Positions 45,798-54,334 of a DNA stretch of 64,000 bases are shown here, one piece after another. A program made the translations under genes and the position numbers. The notes under the pieces are model-generated. The model saw only the letters and a list, made by a program, of their open reading frames with translations, was not told the origin of the DNA and ran no database searches. Within the stretch, counting starts at the first letter, position 1. Each line of letters starts with the position of its first letter. The stretch is from Cyanophora paradoxa. Its lineage: Eukaryota; Glaucocystophyceae; Cyanophorales; Cyanophoraceae. Location: NCBI GenBank assembly GCA_004431415.1, contig QPMI01000416.1:186001-250000 (forward strand), in the 5' to 3' direction.

Positions 45798-48700
45798 AAT
45801 GTATGCAAGCGCCGCCAATTCTGGAACTGTGAATTGACAGATTTCATCGATTACGATGCAATCGTACTCAACCAATCCGGAAGCATTACCACCCACGATC
45901 TCGTCCATGTTCGAATCGTCCACTTTCAGATGCAGAGCATCGTAGATGGTCTTAACATTTGCAAGACCATGTTGTAGCTTCATGTCGCGAATCCTCTTAT
46001 TTGTCGGAACAATGAACAGGGGATTTTGGAAACGCTTACCAAACTGAACACCAATGTAGGTCTTTCCCACTCCTGGAACGACACCCAATATAATCCATCG
46101 CTTCTGAGCAGCAAGAGTTTCGCAAATTGCCGTGGTGTTATACTCATCAACTACCGAGTAAATAATGTGATTCGACTTCTCTAATTTCACGAAGTTCTCC
46201 TCGCGCTCCAATTTCCCGTAGTGAATGCGCTTGAAATTGAACTCCTTATTGTTCCCGATATACTTCTTTGTGAAATTGGGGCAATGCTTGACGCTGAATT
46301 CACCAATGTTGTCGTATCTGTGACGGTCGAAACTCACAAGAGGGATCGGATCACAAGAGGTCGTGTAGACACAATCAGTATTAACAGAGACTGGATTAAG
46401 TCCTTTCTTACTGAGTTCGATGCACTTCTCGTATAGATTCATTCTCATAAGAGAATACATGAGATTGTGAAACGGTAGGAACCCATCAGTAAGATACTTT
46501 TCTGCTACTTGATTCACATAGTAGATGCACGGTTCTGTGATTTCTTCCTCTGCGATGACGTAACAGGTTGGGTCATACGATGCTGGATCTTTACCAAACA
46601 CGTATGGTTTTACCTCTCCGCCATATTGCTTTTGGAATTCAATCGCATCGTCGCGCTTGTTAAAGATCGTGGTCTTTACTTTGTGGTTCTTCTGTTTTCC
46701 TATTTGCCCAATATTAGCAACAAGCATCTGCTTCTTGTCTGTTGGGTCAAGGTCACTTTCCATGATTTGCTTAATCACGTCGCCTGCATAGTTTGGAACC
46801 AATTTATATGGTCGAAGAACCCCCTTAATGGTTATGTCTTCTTTCAGATCCTCGTAGTATTTTTTGAGAACCATGCCTGGGATGACATTGTACCGTGAAT
46901 CGATAAGCATGCGCTTATAACGGTCGTAGATGTTCAGTTCGTATTTCGTTCCATCCGCATTTTTCATCGATTTGAAATACTTGGATTTCAACTGAACATA
47001 GTAGAAGTTGTAGTTTTCGATTTCCTCAGCAGAAGTGATCGCGGTCTTCTGGAAATTGTCGAATTTACTAATGACTGGGACGAATTCAATCTGTTTTGCG
47101 ATAATTGCAGGATAGGCTTTGCACATGTCGTGTTCGTAGATATTCTCGCTCCACCCAATCTCATCAATGGTCTCCTTCTCCAAATCAAAGAACCCACGAA
47201 GGGCAGTCTGTGAACCAATGCGGAACGCTGTTGAAGTTTGGTCATTGTACGTACTCTTGTTAGCATTGTTAACAAGACTCAGATACATTTTCAGATTGAG
47301 CCGCTCGAATTTCTCACGATATTCAGCGTCCTTGAATTTCACCGCATAAGCAGTCTCCACATCCGTATCTGAACCGGGTGGGGTAACCGTGATGCTCTTC
47401 TCACCGTATGTGAAATGAATGTGTGTGATCTTCCGCATCGGGGAGAATCCCGCGTGAACCTGGTAGTTAACATCAACAATGAACTCTTTCAGAAGATCGT
47501 CCAAGAACCCACTGTAACAGATTGAAATTTTACTCTGAATCTTCATCTCCTCCGAATTGATAATCTTCACGATATCCTCAGGAGTTGCCGCAAACTCACG
47601 ATGTTTTCTTTGCTTGATAATCTTGAATCGCGACCCCACCGTAAGATTCGTGTCAGAGTTTGACTTGGATCCATTGAAAGAGTGAGTGAGAGATTTGAGA
47701 TTCTCGTTCAGAAGGTATAAGTGACCATTTTCGATCTTCACATAGGCAACCGATGGCGTGAGGTGGGTATTCCTCGTTTTCGGTTTGAAAGTGAGTTCAG
47801 GTATCTCAGTCTTGTCGTCTTTGTCAATAGTAACCATCCCAATGCGGTAAGGTGACAGAACCTTTTCCACAATTTCCTCAAATGTAAAGCCCCAATCATC
47901 ACCTTCTACTGGGTCACGTCCACGAATCATTTTGAATATACCGTTGTGGCTCCAATCAACCGATTTATACTTGCCTTTGGAATTGGCTTTCTGGAACGCT
48001 TGGGCGAAGTGCATAACAAGAACATCAGGAACGCAGCGACCCACTTTGAAGTTGTCACCGCGTACAAAGAGTTCCCCCAATGTCTTTGCTTGTGGGTTGG
48101 TCTCAGTTCGCAGATACTTGGAGATGATCATTGGGGCATGTTGCGAATCCCGTAGTGCTTGCTGTTGTCTCGGTACATACGCTTGATTGTCTGTGGTAAT
48201 GATTCGCTCGAATGTGACAATATCCCCGTAAATATCATTTTGAACTTTAACGAAGAATCGGAAATCACGATTGCCCACATTCGCTTGTGCGATCGCTAAC
48301 ATGAACTCTTGGATATTCTCAACACCCATCAGAGCTGGGAAGGTATTGAACGTGTTTTTGATTTTGTCAAGTGACTTCAACAGATCCTCTTTCGAACACT
48401 GAATTGCGAGAGGTTGGTTAGTGCTTGTCTTCTTCATCTCGAAGTAGAACATACCGCCATCCTCGACCACATTGGAATTAGCGGGCAGGTTTGGGATCTT
48501 ATCAGGTGTGATGTCCTTGTAGACTCGGACATGCAGAACTACCATATTTCCGGGTGAGTTCTGGATGTACTCGCGAAGGTTATCCATCATTTCTTGGAAG
48601 GGATCCCGACGCTTGCGCTTCTCACGCTTCTCAATGTTCTTAGCCGTCCTCTCCGCCTTTGCCTCCTTCTTCTGTTGCTTACGCTCAAACCGCTGGTAGA

Positions 48701-48884
48701 GCGAACGATTGATTTGTCTAATGATATCATCCAACTTATCCTCTCGTGGTCGCTGGTAAGTTACCACATCGAGAAACTCTTCGAACTTCTCACGGTTTAT
48801 CTTGTCGTCTACGAACGCTTGCATAGACTTCGCCACAATCTCTTGCTTCTTCTTTCTCAGCCTCAAATTCGACGCTCGCGGCAT
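45723..48884 (-). CDS. Divergent family-B-like DNA polymerase fused to N-terminal half of an SF1 helicase
   Basis: 1053 residues. Residues 1-110 are basic and helical. 110-560 show no domain I recognise and no clear 3'-5' exonuclease motifs. Polymerase motif A is HDMCKAYP (585-592), motif B-like KKQMLVANIGQIGKQKN (717-733) and motif C NTDCVY (835-840), with Asn in place of the first Asp of the usual DTD. A helicase follows: Walker A GVVPGVGKTY (934-943) and DEAD-like CIVIDE (1009-1014). The frame is lost right after LAALAYIM and the helicase continues in the next frame. Expected role: replication of the element. The family-B call rests on motif A/C shape; a TVpol-like or other divergent polymerase is the alternative. 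Confidence 0.75.
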   Translation of the reverse strand: MPRASNLRLRKKKQEIVAKSMQAFVDDKINREKFEEFLDVVTYQRPREDKLDDIIRQINRSLYQRFERKQQKKEAKAERTAKNIEKREKRKRRDPFQEMMDNLREYIQNSPGNMVVLHVRVYKDITPDKIPNLPANSNVVEDGGMFYFEMKKTSTNQPLAIQCSKEDLLKSLDKIKNTFNTFPALMGVENIQEFMLAIAQANVGNRDFRFFVKVQNDIYGDIVTFERIITTDNQAYVPRQQQALRDSQHAPMIISKYLRTETNPQAKTLGELFVRGDNFKVGRCVPDVLVMHFAQAFQKANSKGKYKSVDWSHNGIFKMIRGRDPVEGDDWGFTFEEIVEKVLSPYRIGMVTIDKDDKTEIPELTFKPKTRNTHLTPSVAYVKIENGHLYLLNENLKSLTHSFNGSKSNSDTNLTVGSRFKIIKQRKHREFAATPEDIVKIINSEEMKIQSKISICYSGFLDDLLKEFIVDVNYQVHAGFSPMRKITHIHFTYGEKSITVTPPGSDTDVETAYAVKFKDAEYREKFERLNLKMYLSLVNNANKSTYNDQTSTAFRIGSQTALRGFFDLEKETIDEIGWSENIYEHDMCKAYPAIIAKQIEFVPVISKFDNFQKTAITSAEEIENYNFYYVQLKSKYFKSMKNADGTKYELNIYDRYKRMLIDSRYNVIPGMVLKKYYEDLKEDITIKGVLRPYKLVPNYAGDVIKQIMESDLDPTDKKQMLVANIGQIGKQKNHKVKTTIFNKRDDAIEFQKQYGGEVKPYVFGKDPASYDPTCYVIAEEEITEPCIYYVNQVAEKYLTDGFLPFHNLMYSLMRMNLYEKCIELSKKGLNPVSVNTDCVYTTSCDPIPLVSFDRHRYDNIGEFSVKHCPNFTKKYIGNNKEFNFKRIHYGKLEREENFVKLEKSNHIIYSVVDEYNTTAICETLAAQKRWIILGVVPGVGKTYIGVQFGKRFQNPLFIVPTNKRIRDMKLQHGLANVKTIYDALHLKVDDSNMDEIVGGNASGLVEYDCIVIDEICQFTVPELAALAYIMEVLFRIRSTSLQVTHTKIRPSRI

Positions 48885-49121
48885 GTTGCTTCTTTCTTAT
48901 TCTATACAAATAAATTATTTCTTTAAGTGATTTTCATAGCAAGACGTCATTTTTTGACCAATTGGGAATATCCACCGGTCAAGCAAATTATAAAAAGAAG
49001 GAAAGGGTTCGACCATCATTCGATGGTTCTAAAAATAACTCGAATGGGGTTGTTTATCTTTTTGAAGCGCGTTTACCGCGATTTCGTCTTTCTCAGAGCA
49101 AGCGCGCCGAGAAAAACAAGA
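48885..49121. promoter_or_regulatory. Short intergenic region upstream of the polymerase gene
   Basis: Contains TTCTTTAAG (48919-48927, plus-strand reading), about 35 nt upstream of the polymerase ATG. Similar sequences precede other genes of both elements. A 72-codon plus-strand frame (48962-49180) has no support and is not called. Confidence 0.3.
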
Positions 49122-49376
49122 TTAGAAGTAAATGGATGGGCGCCCACGATTGGAATAGGGAACGCCATACAGATACTTGATGTAGCACACAGCGTTAGCG
49201 GTGTACTGGCGTTGTGAACTCTCCATGATTTTCATTGCCCGGTAACATTCATCGGAATTGTAAATCTCAGTCATTTGTTTGGAGAGTTTTGTACTGTACT
49301 TCTTCAAATACTCCCGTCCTTTCTCTGTCTTGCGGTAGCGGTAAATGGCGCGTTTCTGGGCTTTGCTGATCGGCAT
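49122..49376 (-). CDS. Small basic protein of element 1, unknown function
   Basis: 84 residues, starting MPISKAQKRAIYRYRKTEKG, rich in Lys, Arg and Tyr, ending NRGRPSIYF. AATCTTTAAA lies about 40 nt upstream of the ATG. The charge suggests DNA binding or packaging. It resembles, in style only, the small basic ORF of element 2 (63376-63747). Confidence 0.55.
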   Translation of the reverse strand: MPISKAQKRAIYRYRKTEKGREYLKKYSTKLSKQMTEIYNSDECYRAMKIMESSQRQYTANAVCYIKYLYGVPYSNRGRPSIYF

Positions 49377-49701
49377 TCTCTCCTTGTTCCTCTTCTGATA
49401 TATAGCAAGAAATCTTTAAATCCTTTTTGTTATTGGTATATACCCTTTTAGGAACATCGTCATTTTTTGCGCATCGTTACTGAGAAGATGCCGGAAAAAT
49501 AAGTCGAAGGTCACCCCTTCAAGTTTCTACGAATGAACCCCGCAGAACAGGTGATTTTAAAGCGTGATCATGGATATCACAACTTTTCTACAACGCCACT
49601 TATAAAAATAAGTAAACGTGAGCGCAAACTTTCGGAATGGATGTTTAGCGCTATTCTTTAAAGAGATTATTTTAGCGTGAGAATGATGCGTGAGCTGTCG
49701 C
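49377..49701. other. Intergenic gap in element 1
   Basis: 325 bp between two minus-strand genes, with TTCTTTAAAG at 49654. A short frame on the minus strand (49763-49557) overlaps the neighbouring gene and looks like a shadow. No gene called. Confidence 0.35.
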
Positions 49702-50466
49702 TTAACGACGGTAGCCTGGACGAATGCCCAACTTAGCGAATCCTGAAACCATTGGCGCCGCATTGGGAATCGAGTTAAGCGGGTCGGATTGCGATGTAGC
49801 CACCCTCAAAATAGATTTATTAAGCACCGGCAAATCGGTTTTGTTCGATTCTTGATAATCAATAGTCTTAGCGATTAATTCGGTTGGTGATTCCTTGACA
49901 ACCTTAATGGGATCAGGTAGCACATCAAAAGTAACTTCGGGTTTCTTCTCTACCTTCTCTTTGGTTATAGGTTGCTCTTTGATCTTCTTCTCTTTTTGTG
50001 TCTCATCGGCGATTCCCTCAATGAGACTTTTAGCGTGTTGGTATGTGATCGTTTTGAGACCGCCTGTTACCGCTCTAATAAAGTAACGGTTGCGGTGGTC
50101 TTTCTCAGAATAGGTTGAGTATAGACGTTCACCGCCATCAAGGAGTTTAAGAAGGGTCGACGATGTTGCTACCTTCTCAGTGGTCGATGATTTGAACTGA
50201 CCCTTTTTAATTCCGCGCTTTGCACCGGGCATACGGTTTAGCGGGACTTGATTAACAAGGGCGTTATCATCATGCACATCTTTTGTTGATGCTTGTGTAT
50301 ATTGGTTTCTGTCTTTGTGAACGTCACGATCAATGTCACCATTACCATACGCTGCAACACCCTTGGATTTCTTGTACCAATTCCTTCCTTTCATTTCACC
50401 ATCGCCAACGTCCGCTTCCACCGCTGGTTTGGCTAAGAAATTCTTAGGTTGAGTCTTGCGAGGCAT
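49702..50466 (-). CDS. Element 1 protein of unknown function (about 254 residues)
   Basis: Start chosen at the Met of MPRKTQPKNFLAKP (50466) rather than the Met four codons upstream. Hydrophilic, Lys/Asp-rich, no membrane segment. The middle carries TLLKLLDGGERLYSTYSEKD then RYFIRAVTGGLKTITYQHAK. The end reads MVSGFAKLGIRPGYRR. Lying beside the penton gene, it may be a virion or assembly protein, but I recognise no family. It does not show a Cys-protease catalytic triad that I could place. Confidence 0.7.
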   Translation of the reverse strand: MPRKTQPKNFLAKPAVEADVGDGEMKGRNWYKKSKGVAAYGNGDIDRDVHKDRNQYTQASTKDVHDDNALVNQVPLNRMPGAKRGIKKGQFKSSTTEKVATSSTLLKLLDGGERLYSTYSEKDHRNRYFIRAVTGGLKTITYQHAKSLIEGIADETQKEKKIKEQPITKEKVEKKPEVTFDVLPDPIKVVKESPTELIAKTIDYQESNKTDLPVLNKSILRVATSQSDPLNSIPNAAPMVSGFAKLGIRPGYRR

Positions 50467-50498
50467 TTGAAATAACACAACAAAAATAATTTACAAAA

Positions 50499-51401
50499 TT
50501 ACATATTACGGGAGAATGGCAAGTAAACGCCTTCTAACTCTTTTATGACGTTTTTCAATGCCTTCTTTGTCAGATCCTTGTCATCTTGTGTTATCAGTTC
50601 AAGAGTCATCGACCAATCAGTGGTAATATCGGTTTCTACACCATTCCAATACGTGAGACGCACTTTCAGTGTTTCAACTTCTACTTCCCCATTCTGCTCA
50701 TGCAAGATCATAGAGTTATTTGCTGAATCATATTTCAGAAGACTACCTACCGTTTGGTCGATCTCAATTTTAGCAAGCGCTTTATCGTCACTGGTGTTCT
50801 TGCTTACGTAATTGCCTTTGAAGGGGTCAACATGTAGAAGGATGTAAGAATTGAACAGAAGATCAAGTGGTATTACGCTATCGACGTAATGGTTGTAAGT
50901 GATTGAACCAATCTCAACTGGCGCATCAAGTGGAGCGGAAGCGTAACCATTTTCCGAACTTGCAGGTGTAAGATCAGGGAAACCAAGGAAGTTCGCTAAG
51001 ATCCTACTACCAAATCGTAGGTTAAATACTGCATCCGACATGAACCTTAGAGATATGGTAACAGGATCGTATGTCACATGGAAATGGCGAGTGTAGGTAG
51101 TTCCAACTGCACCATATGACTGTGAGGCGAGTTTTGCATTTAGTAGATTCACCAAACTATCTGTTGTGTATGTACCTTTCGTAATAATATTACTTCTGGT
51201 CTTAATCACATTTGCAGCATCGTAAGTAGATGTAATGAGCGTTCCATTTTCGCTGAGATTGTAGATGTTGTTGAACATTTCGAAATTGGTAACGCGACAC
51301 GCTTTAACCTTCTGGATTGCATGGGGAAGTTTGTAAGTAAAGTTTGTTGGGGTTCCATCATCTCGGTCTCTGGAATCAATATTAATATAATGACGCGTCA
51401 T
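50499..51401 (-). CDS. Penton-type minor capsid protein of element 1
   Basis: 300 residues. The N-terminus HYINIDSRDRDDGTPTNFTY matches the conserved opening (IDSRDR) of penton proteins of Polintons, Polinton-like viruses and virophages. KVKACRVTNFEMFNNIYNLS and FGSRILANFLGF follow, consistent with the single jelly-roll fold. It would fill the capsid vertices. It is divergently transcribed from the major capsid gene, start codons about 50 bp apart, an arrangement that places the two structural genes under one shared AT-rich promoter region. Confidence 0.85.
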   Translation of the reverse strand: MTRHYINIDSRDRDDGTPTNFTYKLPHAIQKVKACRVTNFEMFNNIYNLSENGTLITSTYDAANVIKTRSNIITKGTYTTDSLVNLLNAKLASQSYGAVGTTYTRHFHVTYDPVTISLRFMSDAVFNLRFGSRILANFLGFPDLTPASSENGYASAPLDAPVEIGSITYNHYVDSVIPLDLLFNSYILLHVDPFKGNYVSKNTSDDKALAKIEIDQTVGSLLKYDSANNSMILHEQNGEVEVETLKVRLTYWNGVETDITTDWSMTLELITQDDKDLTKKALKNVIKELEGVYLPFSRNM

Positions 51402-51453
51402 TCTGTTTAATAATGTAAATTAAAAATTTCTTTTCGTATTTTAAACATAAGAC

Positions 51454-52680
51454 ATGGCTCTTACTGGAACGACCCTTAAAGAACTCCTTGTAACTCCCGG
51501 ATCGGATCAAATTTACCTATCACCCGGTCTCCAAATCGGAACCAACCCCAAATACAAACCATTCCTCGAACAAGTCCGTCCACGCGGTAATACCTTTGGG
51601 TTTAAGACGACCGCTTACTTCGATCTCCCACGCAAGCAACTCCTCAGTGGCGTTTCGCTTTATTTCAAAGTGACCACTGGTGGTGGTGTTGCTTGCACTC
51701 TTCCCAATGGCGGCGCTTCATTCATCAATGAGATCCGCTTCGTACATGGTGGGTTTAAGTACATCATCCCCGGTGATTGGATTACTGTTAATGCCCTGGT
51801 TGATACTGATCATTCTACCATGGGTAGTCTGCATGCTTCTCTCGGTTTCTTCAAGGAAATTGAACGTGACAGCACCAATGAATCGATGGAGTACATTGTA
51901 AGAATTCCCGCGCAATTCTGGGATGATGCGTATTTCCCTCTTTGCGTTCTGGCGGATATGCCCACGATTGAGGTTGATTTCCGCGATGTTGGAATAGTTG
52001 AAGTCCCTGCTGGTGGATCGGTAAGCATTGCGGACTGTTCACTCATCTGTCAATTTGTTAATATTGCTTCTGCGGAGGCTGAGACTCTGTTAAAGACGGC
52101 GAATGAGCAAGGCGGTATTCGCATCCCTATTACTGAGGTGATCCACAAGAAGACTCGTGCGCTGAAAACTGCCGATGCTGGGGAAACCGTCGAGGTGACG
52201 CTTGCTAATGTTTCTGGTCTGGTTCACAGTATTCTGATGACGGTACGTGAGGTAAATAAACTCAATACTTACACTCACTCTGACTTCTGCGGTCACGTTT
52301 CGGATGTTAAAATTGATCAGTTCCAAATCTTCCACAACAACCGTTCGCTCGATATTTCCAACAAACCAATTAGCGGTTTCCTCTCCGCTATTAATCACAT
52401 TCCTACTCATTATAAGGGTGTTACAGTTGGTAATGTCTCTTATGGATTTGAGGCTGGTAATGTTTACGGAATTGTTCTCAGCAAGAGCGGCAAGGATTCC
52501 CTACACAACTCCGTCATGGGATACCAAGATTTCTTCAACTCTTCGAGTTCGTACATGGATCTGACCGTTTCTGGTTGCACTGATGCGGCGCCGGTTCAGG
52601 TGGATATTTACGCGCTCCGTCACAATGTCATGGTTCTCAACGGCTATAACATTTCCACACTGAAAGTTTCCAACTTCTAA
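51454..52680 (+). CDS. Major capsid protein (double jelly-roll type) of element 1
   Basis: 408 residues. Begins MALTGTTLKELLVTPGSDQI; then RPRGNTFGFKTTAYFDLPRK, INEIRFVHGG, YIVRIPAQFWDDAYFPLCVL (about 150-165) and VDIYALRHNVMVLNGYNIST near the end. Length, beta-rich composition and position next to the penton gene and packaging ATPase fit the double jelly-roll capsid protein of Polinton-like viruses. Intact, no introns. This supports a virion stage for the element's lineage. Assignment is by pattern and context, not by a search. Confidence 0.85.
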   Translation: MALTGTTLKELLVTPGSDQIYLSPGLQIGTNPKYKPFLEQVRPRGNTFGFKTTAYFDLPRKQLLSGVSLYFKVTTGGGVACTLPNGGASFINEIRFVHGGFKYIIPGDWITVNALVDTDHSTMGSLHASLGFFKEIERDSTNESMEYIVRIPAQFWDDAYFPLCVLADMPTIEVDFRDVGIVEVPAGGSVSIADCSLICQFVNIASAEAETLLKTANEQGGIRIPITEVIHKKTRALKTADAGETVEVTLANVSGLVHSILMTVREVNKLNTYTHSDFCGHVSDVKIDQFQIFHNNRSLDISNKPISGFLSAINHIPTHYKGVTVGNVSYGFEAGNVYGIVLSKSGKDSLHNSVMGYQDFFNSSSSYMDLTVSGCTDAAPVQVDIYALRHNVMVLNGYNISTLKVSNF

Positions 52681-52815
52681 GCGCGGTTTCGCCCGCGCGC
52701 AACGACCGAAGGAATTAAAGTTCTTTTCTTTCTTTAAAGTAGGAAGCCTGCGAATTGCGTATAGGTTAGCGCATGATTTTGTTTTTTATCTTATTACTGT
52801 AACGGACACACAGTA

Positions 52816-53412
52816 ATGGATGTAGATTTAAATGATATTCCGGAATTCGACCCGGTAAAAACAGCTAAACTCCCTTCGCGTTTTCTCCTTGCCGGACGCA
52901 GCAATTCTGGTAAGACAACGTATTGTAAATATCTACTTTATGAACTGCGGGATAAGATTGATCAGATTGTAGTGTTTAGTTCCACTGCGTTTACCGGTCA
53001 GTTCAGAGATATAACGCATCCTGATAATATATATGAGGAATGGGACGATAATGTAGTAGTGAAACTCATTAGTATGCAAAAGAAACGAATTGAGAACAAT
53101 GAGAAGCGCAATAGTTTAGTTATAATACTTGATGATATGATAGGTTCCTCTTTGGATATGCATAATTCCGCTGTGTTATCTAAATTAATAACAACGGCAA
53201 GACATTATTCGATTACAGTAATAATTAATACTCAACGTTTATGCTCTATTTCTACTACCATTCGTCGTAATGTGGAATTCATTGTATTTTTCAATATTCT
53301 TGGAACGAGAAAGAGTTTAACTGCGCTTACGATGAGTATAACGGAGGAATGGATAAGAAGACTTACAAGGAACTACATAGACTTTGGGGTTACAATTACC
53401 AAACAGTCATAA
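52816..53412 (+). CDS. A32-like genome-packaging ATPase of element 1, N-terminal frame
   Basis: Pumps DNA into capsids in related viruses. Walker A LLAGRSNSGKTTYCKYLL (about 27-43), Walker B NSLVIILDDMIGSS (about 96-109), then LITTARHYSITVIINTQRL. This frame stays open to 53412, but the conserved continuation (NEKEFNCAYDEYNGGMDKKT) is in the next frame from about 53304. The protein is therefore interrupted by a one-base shift near 53300, and the last 35 codons of this frame are probably not native. TCTTTAAAG lies about 80 nt upstream of the ATG. Confidence 0.85.
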   Translation: MDVDLNDIPEFDPVKTAKLPSRFLLAGRSNSGKTTYCKYLLYELRDKIDQIVVFSSTAFTGQFRDITHPDNIYEEWDDNVVVKLISMQKKRIENNEKRNSLVIILDDMIGSSLDMHNSAVLSKLITTARHYSITVIINTQRLCSISTTIRRNVEFIVFFNILGTRKSLTALTMSITEEWIRRLTRNYIDFGVTITKQS

Positions 53413-53567
53413 CTGGACTGCAAGGGTATGATATAAAGACCTATACCGACCGAGCGATTTTAACAGATGATGATATGAAGGCTTTTCGCAAGTTTGTGAA
53501 GCGACGAGCGATAAAAAAGAGAGTTTCGATACGAATTAGTAACGAGCCAACAACGATAACAGTGTAG
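53304..53567 (+). pseudogene. C-terminal part of the packaging ATPase, displaced frame
   Basis: Continues the ATPase after the shift: ELHRLWGYNYQTVITGLQGY and a basic tail (KFVKRRAIKKRVSIRISNEP). A start at 53349 would give a 72-residue product, but the sequence is best read as the tail of the gene beginning at 52816. Confidence 0.7.
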
Positions 53568-53946
53568 TTGGAAAGCGCTTTTTACGAGCATTCCGGCGCT
53601 TGTTTCAGATTTGAATGGCGATGATCTGGTGAAGAGTTACGATTATTTCCGTACTTCGGTTGTTCGTGTGTGTATGCTCGTATATATATACTTTTCCCGG
53701 GAATTCAAAATCATCAAATTCGACGTCATCGCGTTACCACTGAGCCAACAGTATGATGTCATTGCGTTACATCATCGCATAAACTTTTTTTGAAAGTTTT
53801 CATCAGACATCATGTCATTACATCATTGAGTTACAGGAGTTTATCGCGAACCGATAAACTCCTGTAACTTTTCACCAACTGCTCCGTTTTCAATTCTGAA
53901 AACAGATTCGGAATCGTCGCGACTCGCGACGCCCTCTATACTGTTC
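53568..53946. other. Intergenic between packaging ATPase and right inverted repeat
   Basis: No gene. 53822-53872 forms a hairpin: GAGTTTATCG and CGATAAACTC arms of GAGTTACAGGAGTTTATCG / CGATAAACTCCTGTAACTT, with GCGAAC in the loop. This is a plausible transcription-end structure. Confidence 0.4.
53822..53872. terminator. Strong hairpin after the ATPase gene
   Basis: AGTTACAGGAGTTTATCG is followed after a short loop (CGAAC) by CGATAAACTCCTGTAACT, an 18-bp perfect stem. Position downstream of the plus-strand genes suggests a transcription or mRNA 3'-end element; a replication role is equally possible. Confidence 0.45.
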
Positions 53947-54299
53947 AAGTATAATCTAAGAAGTCGTGCATGATTTATTTTTATTAAACTTTTGGTTAAA
54001 AGTTACTGTGAATCGTGGGAGACACCGCGCGAAAAAAGACGAATTCTTACTGTGTATCGAGCGGAATCGTGCGGAATCGTGGGAGAAGAGGCGTTCTGCC
54101 GACTTAACGAAGTCACCGCGCATAAAAAGATGAATTGGGTCGAGTTAATCGATGAAGTTGTATTATATCGATTGTGAAACCGAAATTATCGATCGTGACA
54201 CTGAGCCTTACGGTGATTTTCGATTAGATTCGATGCTGTTACGGTGAATCGTAAGGATCCGCGGATTTAATTGTTGGAGACACCGCGCCAAGCTGAGCT
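53947..54299. repeat. Right terminal inverted repeat of element 1
   Basis: 353 bp, partner of 43422-43774, followed directly by the target copy TTCGCT (54300-54305). Confidence 0.95.
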
Positions 54300-54334
54300 T
54301 TCGCTTGCTGCATTCTTTAATGTGCTTTTAACAG

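Larger units (their letters stand above)
43422..54299. mobile_element. Polinton/Maverick-type virus-like element 1, complete, 10,878 bp
   Basis: Bounded by inverted repeats of 353 bp with one mismatch, starting AG and ending CT, and flanked by a perfect 6-bp duplication TTCGCT (43416-43421 and 54300-54305), the target size of Polintons. Gene order: integrase, PolB-helicase-HNH, two unknown small genes and penton protein on the minus strand; major capsid protein and packaging ATPase on the plus strand. The set of integrase, PolB, two capsid proteins and an A32-like ATPase is diagnostic of Polintons and Polinton-like viruses. It is much AT-richer than the flanking host DNA. Two genes carry frameshifts, so this copy may be dead despite its young termini. 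No maturation protease is recognised. Confidence 0.92.
43415..54334 (+). other. Host intron containing the whole of Polinton element 1
   Basis: Removing the element and one target copy leaves a 36-nt intron: GTTCGCTTGCTGCATTCTTT...TTTTAACAG. Exon 43385-43414 then joins exon 54335 in frame (VLG-D-TQLLAYLRLAAP). The donor GT at 43415-43416 and acceptor AG at 54333-54334 are both kept. The host gene could therefore in principle still be spliced across a 10.9-kb intron. Confidence 0.75.

Noticed and set aside
43422-54299. Integrated giant virus or virophage fragment instead of a Polinton
   Set aside because: Length, rve integrase, 353-bp inverted repeats and 6-bp target duplication define a complete Polinton-type element. 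Its capsid genes are shared with virophages, but nothing indicates a larger virus.
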